Shown one piece after another: positions 16,062 through 25,339 of a stretch of DNA of 64,000 bases. Where the stretch lies: the NCBI GenBank assembly GCA_900142905.1, contig FSRV01000002.1, positions 3,782,001 to 3,846,000 on the forward strand, in the 5' to 3' direction. This stretch comes from Burkholderia sp. GAS332 (lineage in GTDB: Bacteria; Pseudomonadota; Gammaproteobacteria; Burkholderiales; Burkholderiaceae). Each line of letters opens with the position of its first letter. The stretch's first letter is position 1. Under the pieces are notes generated by a model that was given only the letters and a program-made list of their open reading frames with translations, was not told where the DNA came from and searched no databases. The position numbers and the translations under genes were made by a program.

Positions 16062-18350
16062 TTAGCCTGCCGGATGCGCCGCCGCAGCCGGATCGGGGTC
16101 CGTCTGCGCGAGGTCGCGCTGGATCGCTTGCAGGAGCTTTTCCAGCAACGCGATATCGAAAGGTTTGGACAGCACCCGCACGTTCACGTGCCGCGCACGG
16201 TCGAGTTCTTCCGCGTAGCCGGTGACCAGAATGACCGGCAGTTTGGTGTCGAAAGCCAGCACGGCTTCGGCGAGGTCGATGCCGTTCATCGTGCCGGGCA
16301 TGTGGATGTCCGACAGCACCAGGTCGAACGGCAGCGGCTCGCCGGTGCGAGCCTGCCTTGCGTGGGCGTCGTCGAACAGGCGCAGCGCGTTATCGGCGTT
16401 GAACACACACGTGACCTGGTGGCCCATCATCTGTAACAGGGCCTCGGTGCCGGCGGCGACTTCGTCGTTGTCCTCGACCAGCAGGATGCGCAAGCCGTGC
16501 GGCGTACCGCTTTCCTCGACGCCCGGTTCAGCCGGCAATTCGGCCTCGGGCGCGGTTGTGGCGCGCGGCAGATAGAGGCGCACCGAGGTGCCCGCGCCGA
16601 TTGCGCTGTCGATTGCGGCAAGTCCGCCGGAGCGCTCGCAGAAGGCGAAAACCTGCGGCAGCCCGAGACCGGTGCCCATGCCTTTCGGCTTCGTCGTGAA
16701 AAGCGGTTCGAAGGCATGCGCGAGCACGTCAGGCGGCATGCCGCCACCGGTGTCTTCAAGCGACAGTTGCACGAAGTCGCCGATCAACGGAAAGCCGTCC
16801 TCGTGGCGGAAATTGATATTGGCGGCCCGCACGGTGAAGCGCCCGCCGTTGGGCATGGCGTCGCGCGCGTTCACGGCGACGTTGATCAGCGCCAGTTCGA
16901 GCTCGGCGACGTCGACACGCATCGGCCAGATATTGATGCCGATGTCCATCACCAGCGAAATCTTCGCGCCGAGCGAGGTGCGTAGCAATTCGCGGCACGC
17001 CGGCAGCCAGCGCTCGAGCGCCAGGGTCTCGTTGCGCAACGGCTGCTTGCGCGCGACGCCGAGCAATTGCCGGGTGAGCGACTGACCGCTCTTGATGGCC
17101 CGCTCCATCGCCGACAATTCCCGGTCGAGCCCCGGTGCGCCACGCCGCCGGGCGATCTGCAGGTTGGCCGAGACGATCATCAGCAGGTTGTTGAAATCAT
17201 GCGCGACGCTGCCGACCAGATTGCCGAGCGCCTCCATCTTGCGCGACTGACGATACGCGGATTCGATCGAGCGGCGCATCGAGGCTTCGGCCTGCCAGCG
17301 CTCCCACGCTTCCTCTTCGGCGCCGAGGCGCCGCAGCGACAGCCAGATCACGCACCACAGCACGATGGACGGTGTGAACATCGACAGGATCAGCACGCTC
17401 AGATGCCGGTACCAACCGGCCCAGATCGCCGAGGTGCGATAGGCGCACGACACGTAAACCGGATAGGCGCCGACGCGCCGGAAGGCGAGGATCACGTTGT
17501 CGCCGTCGATGTCGGAGTGCATCCGTACGACACCGGCCCGCCGCCCTTGCGCGAGCGCTTCGGCCAACGGCGAACCCGGCGTCATTGCCGCCGGCTCGTG
17601 GGGCCGGCGCGGATAGTGCGCAAGGATCGCGCCGTCAGTGCGGATCAGGCTCATGGTCATCGGCGTGCTGTCGCTGCCGCCGAGCAGTTCCCGGTAGAAC
17701 GCATCGAAATAGCTGGGCCGCAGTGCCACCGAGACAACCCCGGCAAACGAGCCGTCGACGGCGGGACGCTCCACACCGGTGTTGAAGACCTGCTCGCCCA
17801 CAACATGTCCCGTCATCACCTTGGAGACATGCTCGAGGCCTTTGCCGTCGCGAATGCCGATGAAATCTTCGCGATCGGCAATCGACAGTACCGGCGCGGG
17901 ATAGAAACGGCTGGTGGCGAGCAGATCGCCCTCACGGCCGAAAATCGAAACGGCCGCCACCTGAGGATAGCCGCCGCCCATGGTGCGCAGTTTCTCGTGA
18001 ATATCGGCTTCTTTAGCACGGATACCGTCGTCGTCCAGACCTTGGGTCAGATCGACGATGCGCGAGTCGAGCGTCTCGTTCATGTCGAACACTTTCAGGG
18101 CGTGTTCTTCCGCCACGCGCACGGTGCGCAGCGTCACGTCGGTTGCGTCGGCCATGCGCCCGCGCAGATCGCTGAACGCCATCGCCGCGACGTAGACGCA
18201 CGGCAGCACGATGGCTGCAATCAGCAGCGCGATCAGCGTGATGCGCCGGACGTGGAAATTCTGCTCCGGCACGGCCGGGAATAGCGCCTCGTGCTGGCGG
18301 TCGGCGGGAAGGCGGCTCGCTTTGGACGGGTCGAACCGGTCTGGTGTCAT
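16062..18350 (-). CDS. Hybrid sensor histidine kinase with periplasmic Cache-type sensor and receiver
   Basis: This 762-residue protein has membrane segments at about 36-58 and 315-338 enclosing a roughly 255-residue periplasmic region of dCache type. The kinase H-box is SVAHDFNNLL with His384. An ATPase domain follows, with N-box NVAVNARDAMP (490-500) and G-boxes DTGGGMP and GMGTGLGL. A receiver at about 619-745 has Asp681 (SDIHMP) and Lys729 (LSKP). The DFNNLL-type H-box often belongs to kinases that signal by phosphorelay. It is divergent from the receiver-CheC-cyclase operon, its probable partner. The ligand is unknown. Confidence 0.88.
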   Translation of the reverse strand: MTPDRFDPSKASRLPADRQHEALFPAVPEQNFHVRRITLIALLIAAIVLPCVYVAAMAFSDLRGRMADATDVTLRTVRVAEEHALKVFDMNETLDSRIVDLTQGLDDDGIRAKEADIHEKLRTMGGGYPQVAAVSIFGREGDLLATSRFYPAPVLSIADREDFIGIRDGKGLEHVSKVMTGHVVGEQVFNTGVERPAVDGSFAGVVSVALRPSYFDAFYRELLGGSDSTPMTMSLIRTDGAILAHYPRRPHEPAAMTPGSPLAEALAQGRRAGVVRMHSDIDGDNVILAFRRVGAYPVYVSCAYRTSAIWAGWYRHLSVLILSMFTPSIVLWCVIWLSLRRLGAEEEAWERWQAEASMRRSIESAYRQSRKMEALGNLVGSVAHDFNNLLMIVSANLQIARRRGAPGLDRELSAMERAIKSGQSLTRQLLGVARKQPLRNETLALERWLPACRELLRTSLGAKISLVMDIGINIWPMRVDVAELELALINVAVNARDAMPNGGRFTVRAANINFRHEDGFPLIGDFVQLSLEDTGGGMPPDVLAHAFEPLFTTKPKGMGTGLGLPQVFAFCERSGGLAAIDSAIGAGTSVRLYLPRATTAPEAELPAEPGVEESGTPHGLRILLVEDNDEVAAGTEALLQMMGHQVTCVFNADNALRLFDDAHARQARTGEPLPFDLVLSDIHMPGTMNGIDLAEAVLAFDTKLPVILVTGYAEELDRARHVNVRVLSKPFDIALLEKLLQAIQRDLAQTDPDPAAAAHPAG

Positions 18351-19029
18351 GGTCGATAACGCTAAGGTCGTTCGGGACGAAAGGGCCAGGCGTCGGCCTC
18401 ATACGGAAAGCATAGACATGCCGCGGCGGTACTGGTTACCGTGACACATGGTCGCCACCTGATTTGTCTACTGTTTGAATCAGTGACGAATCGAGAAGCG
18501 CAAACGTACACAAAAGTATAAATGCAAAAGAAAGCCTTCCATATCTATCAAAATATTTTCAAAAATAGCCACTATTGGGAAGATCTCTTTAATCAACGCG
18601 ATATTGGTGTATTGCCTTTCCGCCGTTTTACTTCGAAAATCGACGCCACTACAAATAATGTATCCGCCATGCTCGGATGCATCTGCCGCGAGGGCCCGCC
18701 AGACAACGCGCACAACGCGTGATGGAAGGCGCTCGCGGAAACACGCGCGCGGCAAGGGGACCATCCGATCCACGAAGCCGCGCGGAATCATCTACGGGGT
18801 AGGCCTCGAACATGCCGGTCATAGCCGTCGTCCACCGTGCTCGCGCGCATCCAGGCGTGCTCACGGCTTCCGTCCCAAGCGCCTCGTTGCGCGCGCTCCC
18901 CGCTCGTCTGCAAGCCGTATTCTCGCAAGTCTCGACCCGTTTTGCCGCAGGTCGACCGACCGCGCGCTAAAGAAATCGCCTCTACCCGCCGTTAACGCGC
19001 AAGAGCTCATCCCGCTTACCGACCTGCCC
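18351..19029. other. Divergent intergenic region of the signalling block
   Basis: The 680 bp between the histidine kinase and the response regulator hold no convincing gene. A frame is open upstream of the response regulator from 18604, but its codons are Arg-rich and unlike a domain. The segment 18480-18660 is AT-rich compared with its surroundings and may carry the promoters. Confidence 0.5.
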
Positions 19030-19398
19030 ATGCCTTTGCCCATTGTGATCGCCGACGATTCATTGCTTGCCCGCAAGGTGCTCACCAAGGCATTGCCGCC
19101 GGATTGGGATGTCGACGTGTCCTACGCGACGAACGGGCGCGAAGCACTCGGCCTGTATCGCGAGGGCAAGGCGTCGGTGATGTTCCTCGACCTGACGATG
19201 CCCGACATGACCGGCTATCAGGTGCTGGAGGCATTGCAGCATGAGGACCTGAACACTTTCGTCATCGTCGTCTCCGCCGATGTCCAGCCGATGGCCCAAT
19301 CGCGCGTGCGCGCGCTGGGCGCCGCTGCATTCATCGCCAAGCCCGTGACGCCCGAGGCGGTACTGCCCATCCTCAAGGAGTACGGGTTGTATGTCTGA
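19030..19398 (+). CDS. Single-domain response regulator (CheY-like)
   Basis: From the ATG at 19030 it is a 122-residue receiver with nothing attached. Asp9 and Asp10 form the acidic pocket (VIADDS), Asp54 is the phosphorylation site (MFLDLTMPDMTG), Ser82 and Lys104 complete the site. It overlaps the CheC-like gene by 8 bp. A stand-alone receiver beside a CheC-type phosphatase suggests that the phosphatase acts on this receiver. The divergent hybrid kinase is the likely phosphate source. Confidence 0.9.
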   Translation: MPLPIVIADDSLLARKVLTKALPPDWDVDVSYATNGREALGLYREGKASVMFLDLTMPDMTGYQVLEALQHEDLNTFVIVVSADVQPMAQSRVRALGAAAFIAKPVTPEAVLPILKEYGLYV

Positions 19399-20014
19399 GC
19401 CAGCCCTCAACGAAGACCAGCGCGACGCGCTGCAAGAGGTCGCCAATCTGGCGATGGGCCAGGCCGCGACGCGTCTCGCGCGCCTGCTCGATGCGTTCAT
19501 CGAATTGTCGGTGCCGCGCGTGAAGGTGGTGGCGGTGCACGAAGCGGCCCAGGCGCTGCGCGAGATGACCGGGATCGAGGACACGGTGAGCGCGGTGCGC
19601 CAGGGCTTTCGCTCCGACATCAAGGGCGAAGCGCTGGTGATCTGCCGCAGCGACAGCATCGACCAGTTGTGTTCGCTCGTGAGCGATCCGTATTCGCGCT
19701 CGAGCTACGAGGCGGTGAGCCAGAGAGAACTCGTATTCGACGTCGCGAATGTGCTGACGGGCGCGTGTGTCTCGTGCATTCTCGACCAGCTTGGCCGCAC
19801 GCCGGTCTTCTCCGCGCCGGGCCTGCTCGGCGAAGCGATGACGCTCGACGAAGTGTTCCAGCCCGGCGTGCTGCAATGGGAAGTCGCGCTGCTGGTCGAA
19901 GTCAATTTCGCGCTCGAGGATCAAAGCTTCCGCGCGCACCTCGTGATGCTGATGGCCGAAGAATCGATCCGGCATATGAACGAGGCGCTCGACGCGCTGT
20001 TGTCCAGTCTATGA
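19391..20014 (+). CDS. CheC/CheX-type phosphatase
   Basis: In this 207-residue protein the CheC active-site pattern [D/S]xxxExxN-x22-P is met exactly: Asp12, Glu16, Asn19, Pro42. A second, partly altered copy near residues 113-143 reads ELVFDVAN, then Pro 23 residues after its Asn, with Asp in place of Glu. CheC proteins dephosphorylate CheY-P. Its start lies inside the receiver gene and its stop overlaps the cyclase start in ATGA, so the three products are made together. No chemotaxis genes are near, so the target is more likely the adjacent receiver. Confidence 0.82.
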   Translation: MSEPALNEDQRDALQEVANLAMGQAATRLARLLDAFIELSVPRVKVVAVHEAAQALREMTGIEDTVSAVRQGFRSDIKGEALVICRSDSIDQLCSLVSDPYSRSSYEAVSQRELVFDVANVLTGACVSCILDQLGRTPVFSAPGLLGEAMTLDEVFQPGVLQWEVALLVEVNFALEDQSFRAHLVMLMAEESIRHMNEALDALLSSL

Positions 20015-20949
20015 ATGTGCCTGTGGACTCGTTGAGCGATCTGGTGGTCGAACGCGTCGGTTTCGGCATTTTCGTGCTCGATCGCGACATGAACGTGCTC
20101 ATGTGGAACCGCTTCATGCAGGATCACAGCGGGTTCTCGCCCGAACAGATGGTCGGCAAATCGCTCTTCACGCACTTTCCGGAACTGCCGCGCGTGTGGC
20201 TGGCACGCAAGATCGAAAGCGTGTTTCAACTCGGCAGTTTCGCGTTCAGTTCGTGGGAGCAGCGCCCGTATCTCTTCAAGTTCGATCACGACCGGCCGAT
20301 TACCGGTGGCGTCGATTTCATGCAGCAGGACTGCACGTTCATGCCGCTGATGCGCGATCGCGAAGTGGTGGCGGTGTGCGTGACCATCTCCGACGTCACG
20401 CATGTCAGCATCGTGCAGCGCGAGCGTGAAGAGGCGGTCGCCAAACTGCAGGAATACGCGGACCGCGATGGCCTCACGGGCATCGCCAATCGCCGTTTCT
20501 TCGAAGCGCGCCTGCGCGACGAGTACACGCGCTGGCAGCGCTACGGCGGCGAGATGTCCGTGCTGCTGTTCGATCTCGATCACTTCAAGAAAATCAACGA
20601 CCAGTTCGGCCACGGCGTCGGCGATACGGTGTTGCGCGTGATGGCGCAGCGGGTGGCCGGGGTGGTGCGGGTGCAGGACACCTTCGGGCGTTTCGGCGGC
20701 GAGGAGTTTGCCTTGCTGTTGCCGTGCACGCCGCTTGAAGACGCCATGCGGGTCGCGGAGAAGATCCGCTGCACGATCGCCGACACGCCGGTCGAAGTGC
20801 AGGGCACAAGCGTGCCGGTGACGGCCAGCGTCGGCGGCGCGGCGGCACGCATCGGTGTGCCGACGTATGACGTGCTTATCAATGAAGCCGACGCGGCGCT
20901 GTATAGCGCGAAACGGCAAGGACGCAACCGCTCGGTGGCTTTTTCCTGA
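20011..20949 (+). CDS. PAS-GGDEF diguanylate cyclase
   Basis: Residues 1-140 of 312 form a PAS domain (GFGIFVLDRDMNVLMWN). Residues about 150-310 form a GGDEF domain starting RDGLTGIANRRFF. The active loop is GGEEF at 229-233, so the enzyme should make cyclic-di-GMP. RVQD at 220-223, five residues before it, fits the RxxD inhibitory site. The start overlaps the CheC-like gene in ATGA. There is no receiver domain in this protein, so regulation by the neighbouring receiver would need protein contact. The PAS ligand is unknown. Confidence 0.92.
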   Translation: MNVPVDSLSDLVVERVGFGIFVLDRDMNVLMWNRFMQDHSGFSPEQMVGKSLFTHFPELPRVWLARKIESVFQLGSFAFSSWEQRPYLFKFDHDRPITGGVDFMQQDCTFMPLMRDREVVAVCVTISDVTHVSIVQREREEAVAKLQEYADRDGLTGIANRRFFEARLRDEYTRWQRYGGEMSVLLFDLDHFKKINDQFGHGVGDTVLRVMAQRVAGVVRVQDTFGRFGGEEFALLLPCTPLEDAMRVAEKIRCTIADTPVEVQGTSVPVTASVGGAAARIGVPTYDVLINEADAALYSAKRQGRNRSVAFS

Positions 20950-21178
20950 GCCTTTCCCGCTAGGCCGACGCTCGGCGCATGCCGCCTCCGACCCGCCTTC
21001 CGTCCCTTATTCGCCCCCCAAAACTGCGGCATCTCACAAACGTTGTTATACTTTTCGCCGTTTCCGGCATCCCAGCCGGGTGTTTCGCGCGTGTCCGCGC
21101 GCGCGGGCCGCTTACCCTGCGGGTAGGCATTAAAACTTCTTGAACGCCTTTCAGCGGGCGCCTCCAGCGGAGATCGTC

Positions 21179-22027
21179 TTGGCTGTTTCCAATCTTGTCG
21201 TGGACGATACAGAAATCGACGCCGCTGCCGCCACGTCCGGCAGCTCGTTTTATCTCGCGATGCGCATCCTGCCGGCCGCGCAGCGCGACGCGATGTATCA
21301 GGTCTACGCCTTCTGCCGCGCTGTCGACGACATTGCCGACAGCGACATGCCGCGCGCCGAGCGCGCCGCCGCGCTCGAGGGCTGGCGCGCCGACATCGAC
21401 GCGTGCTACGCCGGCGCACCGCGCGCGTCCTTGCGCGCGCTGACGCGGCACATTCATACGTTTCACCTGCAACGCGAAGATTTTCACGCGATGATCGACG
21501 GCATGGCGATGGACGCCGCCGCCGACATTTGCGCGCCCGACGAGGCCACGCTCGACCTGTACTGCGATCGTGTCGCCAGCGCGGCGGGCCGCCTATCGGT
21601 GAGGATATTCGGGATGCAGGAGGAGCCCGGCCGGCTGCTCGCGCACCATCTGGGCCGCGCGCTGCAACTGACCAACATCCTGCGCGATATCGACGAAGAC
21701 GCCGGTATCAACCGCTGCTACCTGCCGCACGAATTGCTGGCGCGCGAAGGCATCGCGGTGACGAGCCCGGCACAGATCGCCGACGACCCGTCGCTGCCGC
21801 GCGTCTGCGCGACGCTCGCCGAGCGCGCCAAGGCGCATTTCGCTGCCTCCAACGCGATCATGGACCGCGAACCGCGCAACCACGTGCGTGCGCCGCGCAT
21901 CATGTCGGGCGTCTATCGCGTGCTGCTCGACCGCACGCTCGATCGCGGCTTCGACATTCCGCGGACGAAGGTCAGCAAGCCGAAACTGCGCCTGCTGTGG
22001 ATCGTCGCGCGTTACGCGCTCTTCTGA
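21179..22027 (+). CDS. hpnD: Presqualene diphosphate synthase HpnD
   Basis: The likely start is TTG 21179, preceded by GGAG at a good distance; an upstream TTG at 21140 is less plausible. The 282-residue protein belongs to the squalene/phytoene synthase family. SSFYLAMRILP and the first Asp-rich motif DDIAD (Asp50-Asp54) are intact, and the second Asp-rich region reads TNILRDIDEDAGINRCYLP. HpnD joins two farnesyl diphosphates into presqualene diphosphate, the first hopanoid-specific step with HpnC and HpnE. It heads hpnD-hpnE-shc-hpnG, all with gaps under 5 bp or overlaps. Confidence 0.93.
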   Translation: MAVSNLVVDDTEIDAAAATSGSSFYLAMRILPAAQRDAMYQVYAFCRAVDDIADSDMPRAERAAALEGWRADIDACYAGAPRASLRALTRHIHTFHLQREDFHAMIDGMAMDAAADICAPDEATLDLYCDRVASAAGRLSVRIFGMQEEPGRLLAHHLGRALQLTNILRDIDEDAGINRCYLPHELLAREGIAVTSPAQIADDPSLPRVCATLAERAKAHFAASNAIMDREPRNHVRAPRIMSGVYRVLLDRTLDRGFDIPRTKVSKPKLRLLWIVARYALF

Positions 22028-22031
22028 GCTG

Positions 22032-23303
22032 ATGCCGAAGCTCATCCATGTGATCGGCGCCGGGCTCGCCGGCCTGGCCGCTGCGGTGCAATTGCAGCGG
22101 CGCGGCGCGCAAGTCGTGTTACATGAGGCCGCGCGCGAGGCGGGTGGCCGTTGCCGTTCGTATTACGACCCCAAGCTGGGCGCGACCATCGACAGCGGCA
22201 ATCACATGATGATGTCGGGCAATGTCGCCACGCTCAACTATGTGCGCGCGATCGGCGCCGCTGAGGAGCTGGTCGGCCCGGCCCAGCCCGAGTATCCGTT
22301 CGTGGATCTGGCGACGCGGGCGCGCTGGACCGTGCGCATGTCGCCGGGCCGTCTGCCCTGGTGGATCTTCGATGCGAACGCGCGCGTGCCGAATACCGGC
22401 CCGAGCGACTATCTGGCGCTGGTGCCGCTGCTGTTCGCCAAGCCGGGGCGCAGTGTGGCGCAGACCATGCGCGGCAATGGCCCGCTGTGGGACCGCCTGC
22501 TGCGGCCGCTGTTTCTCGCGATGCTCAATGTCGAGCCGCGTGAAGCGTCGGCGGAGCTGACGGGCGCGATGGTCAGGGAGACGTTGTTCGCCGGTGGTCT
22601 GGCGTGCCGGCCCCTGGTGGCGAAGAATGGTCTGGGCAGTGCCTTTGTCGACCCGGCGCTGCGTCTGTTGCAGCATGGCGGCGCGGGAATCCGGCTCGGG
22701 GCGCGCCTGAAGGACATGGAGTTTGCCGACACCGGCCCCGGTCGTATCTCGGCACTGAATTTCGCGGACGAGCGCATCGCGATCGAAGCGAACCAGGCCG
22801 TGGTGCTCGCGGTGCCGCCGGAGATTGCACAGACGCTCGTGCCCGGGTTGCGCTCGCCGAATCGTTTCGCCTCGACCCTCAGCGTGCATTTCGCGGTCGA
22901 GCCACCGTTCGGTATGGCGCCGATCACGGGGCTGCTCAATGCGACGGCCGATTGGCTGTTCGCCTTCGAGGGCCGCGTGTCGGTCACGGTCAACGCCGCT
23001 GAGCGCCTGCTCGACACGCCGCATGAAGCGCTCGCAAAAACCATCTGGGCAGAAGTGGCTCAGGCCGCCAGTTTGCCGGCCGAGCCGATGCCGGCCTGGC
23101 AGGTCGTGATGGAAAAGCGCGCGACATTTGCCGCTCTGCCGGATCAGGAAACGCTGCGCCCCGGCACGCGCACTCGCTGGAACAATTTGATGCTCGCGGG
23201 CGACTGGACGGCCACCGGCCTGCCCGCGACGATTGAAGGCGCGATCCGCTCCGGCCAGAAGGCCGCGGACACGCTGCTGAATCAACCGATGGAACGCCGA
23301 TGA
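22032..23303 (+). CDS. hpnE: Hydroxysqualene dehydroxylase HpnE
   Basis: This is a 423-residue FAD-dependent amine-oxidase-fold protein. The dinucleotide motif GAGLAGLAAAVQL starts at residue 9, followed by a VxLHEAAREAGGRCRS segment typical of phytoene-desaturase-like enzymes. The C-terminus has LAGDWTATGLPATIEGAIRSG, the second FAD-contact region. HpnE reduces hydroxysqualene to squalene. The frame extends upstream but the domain starts at MPKLIHVIG, four bases after the hpnD stop. Its stop overlaps the shc start in ATGA. Confidence 0.93.
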   Translation: MPKLIHVIGAGLAGLAAAVQLQRRGAQVVLHEAAREAGGRCRSYYDPKLGATIDSGNHMMMSGNVATLNYVRAIGAAEELVGPAQPEYPFVDLATRARWTVRMSPGRLPWWIFDANARVPNTGPSDYLALVPLLFAKPGRSVAQTMRGNGPLWDRLLRPLFLAMLNVEPREASAELTGAMVRETLFAGGLACRPLVAKNGLGSAFVDPALRLLQHGGAGIRLGARLKDMEFADTGPGRISALNFADERIAIEANQAVVLAVPPEIAQTLVPGLRSPNRFASTLSVHFAVEPPFGMAPITGLLNATADWLFAFEGRVSVTVNAAERLLDTPHEALAKTIWAEVAQAASLPAEPMPAWQVVMEKRATFAALPDQETLRPGTRTRWNNLMLAGDWTATGLPATIEGAIRSGQKAADTLLNQPMERR

Positions 23304-25336
23304 ACGACTTATCTCAAGCCCAGCCGCTGGACGCCGTCCTGCCTGAATTCGCCGACGCGGCGCCGACTGTGTCGCTTGCTGCGCCTATCGTTGCGCCGCA
23401 AGCGTCCGCTGGGCCGCTCGACGCCGCGATCACGCGCGCCACCGACGCGATCCTCGCCGCGCAGAATCCGGACGGCCACTGGGTCTATGAACTCGAAGCC
23501 GACGCGACGATTCCCGCGGAATATGTGCTGCTGGTCCACTATCTTGGCGAGACGCCGAACGTGGAACTGGAGCAGAAGATCGGCCGCTATCTGCGCCGCA
23601 TCCAGCTGGCGGACGGCGGCTGGCCGCTCTTCACCGACGGCGCGCTCGACATCAGCGCTAGCGTCAAGGCGTACTTCGCACTCAAGATGATCGGCGACTC
23701 GCCGGATGCCGAGCACATGGTCCGCGCGCGCGAGGCAATCCTGGCGAACGGCGGCGCTGAAACGGTGAACGTGTTCACGCGGATTCTGCTCGCCCTGTTC
23801 GGCGTGGTGTCGTGGCGTGCCGTGCCGATGATGCCCGTGGAAATCATGCTGTTGCCGCAATGGTTTCCGTTCCACCTGTCGAAGGTGTCGTACTGGGCGC
23901 GCACGGTGATCGTGCCGTTGCTGGTGCTGAACGCGAAGCGGCCGGTGGCGCGCAATCCGCGCCGTGTGCGGATCGACGAGCTGTTCCGCGGCGCGCCGGT
24001 CAACACCGGCATGCGCGACCGGGCGCCGCATCAGCACCTCGGCTGGTTCCGCTTTTTCCGCGGCGTGGACGTGATGTTGCGTATGGTCGACGGCCTGTTG
24101 CCGAAGGCGACGCGCGAACGGTCGGTGCGTGAGGCCGTGCGCTTTGTCGACGAACGGCTGAATGGCGAAGACGGCCTCGGCGCGATTTTCCCGGCGATGG
24201 CCAACTCGGTGATGATGTACGACGTGCTCGGCTATCCGGCCGATCATCCGAACCGTGCGATTGCCCGTCAGTCGATTGAAAAGCTGCTCGTCATCAAGGA
24301 TGACGAAGCTTATTGCCAGCCGTGCCTGTCGCCGGTGTGGGATACCTCACTCGTGGCGCACGCGCTGCTTGAAACCGGCGAAGCGCATGCCGAGCAAGCG
24401 GCTGAACGGGGGCTCGCATGGCTGCGTCCGCTGCAGATTCTCGACGTGCGCGGCGACTGGATCTCGCGCCGTCCGAACGTGCGTCCTGGCGGCTGGGCGT
24501 TCCAGTACAACAACGCGCACTATCCGGACGTCGACGATACGGCGGTGGTGGCCATGGCGATGCAACGTTCGGCGGCGCTGACGCAATCGGATGTCGATCG
24601 CGAAGCCATTGCGCGAGCGCGCGAATGGGTGGTCGGCATGCAAAGCAGCGATGGCGGCTGGGGCGCGTTCGAACCGGAAAACACGCAGTACTACCTGAAC
24701 AACATTCCGTTCTCCGATCACGGCGCCTTGCTCGATCCGCCGACCGCGGACGTGTCGGGCCGCTGCCTGTCGATGCTCGCGCAACTCGGCGAATTCCCGC
24801 AGGGCAGCGAACCTGCGCAACGCGCGTTCGATTACATGCTGAAGGAACAGGAATCGGACGGTAGCTGGTACGGCCGCTGGGGCCTGAACTACATCTATGG
24901 CACGTGGACCGCGCTGTGTTCGCTGAACGCCGCAGGTCTGCCGCACGACGACCCGCGCATGAAGCGCGGCGCGCAGTGGCTCCTGTCGATCCAGAACGAA
25001 GACGGCGGCTGGGGCGAGGGCGGCGAGAGCTACAAGCTCGACTATCGCGGTTACGAGCGCGCGCCGAGCACGGCTTCGCAAACCGCATGGGCGCTGATGG
25101 GCCTGATGGCAGCGGGCGAGGTGAATCACGAGGCGGTCGCGCGCGGCGTCGAGTATTTGCAGCGTGAACAGCGTGAGCATGGCCTGTGGGACGAAACGCG
25201 CTTCACGGCGACCGGTTTCCCGCGTGTCTTCTATCTGCGTTACCACGGCTATCGCAAGTTCTTCCCGTTGTGGGCGCTGGCGCGCTTCCGTCATCTGACA
25301 CGCAACGGGCTGACGCGCGTCGCGGTCGGGATGTAA
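23300..25336 (+). CDS. shc: Squalene-hopene cyclase
   Basis: This protein has 678 residues, normal for the family. The catalytic DxDD motif is DVDD at 410-413 (HYPDVDDTAVVAM). Several QW-type repeats (DGGWGAF, DGSWYGRWG, DGGWGEGGE) stabilise the double alpha-barrel fold. The N-terminal 50 residues are a proline/alanine-rich extension. The enzyme cyclises squalene to hopene and diplopterol at the membrane. It follows hpnE with an ATGA overlap and precedes hpnG by 3 bp, so it is the third gene of the operon. Confidence 0.97.
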   Translation: MNDLSQAQPLDAVLPEFADAAPTVSLAAPIVAPQASAGPLDAAITRATDAILAAQNPDGHWVYELEADATIPAEYVLLVHYLGETPNVELEQKIGRYLRRIQLADGGWPLFTDGALDISASVKAYFALKMIGDSPDAEHMVRAREAILANGGAETVNVFTRILLALFGVVSWRAVPMMPVEIMLLPQWFPFHLSKVSYWARTVIVPLLVLNAKRPVARNPRRVRIDELFRGAPVNTGMRDRAPHQHLGWFRFFRGVDVMLRMVDGLLPKATRERSVREAVRFVDERLNGEDGLGAIFPAMANSVMMYDVLGYPADHPNRAIARQSIEKLLVIKDDEAYCQPCLSPVWDTSLVAHALLETGEAHAEQAAERGLAWLRPLQILDVRGDWISRRPNVRPGGWAFQYNNAHYPDVDDTAVVAMAMQRSAALTQSDVDREAIARAREWVVGMQSSDGGWGAFEPENTQYYLNNIPFSDHGALLDPPTADVSGRCLSMLAQLGEFPQGSEPAQRAFDYMLKEQESDGSWYGRWGLNYIYGTWTALCSLNAAGLPHDDPRMKRGAQWLLSIQNEDGGWGEGGESYKLDYRGYERAPSTASQTAWALMGLMAAGEVNHEAVARGVEYLQREQREHGLWDETRFTATGFPRVFYLRYHGYRKFFPLWALARFRHLTRNGLTRVAVGM

Positions 25337-25339
25337 GGG

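Noticed and set aside
17067..18284. 405-codon frame antisense to the histidine kinase
   Set aside because: Shadow frame in GC-rich coding DNA; the kinase on the other strand has complete, ordered domains.
18604..19029. N-terminal extension of the response regulator
   Set aside because: The extra codons are Arg-rich with no domain, while MPLPIVIADDS is the usual start of a receiver.
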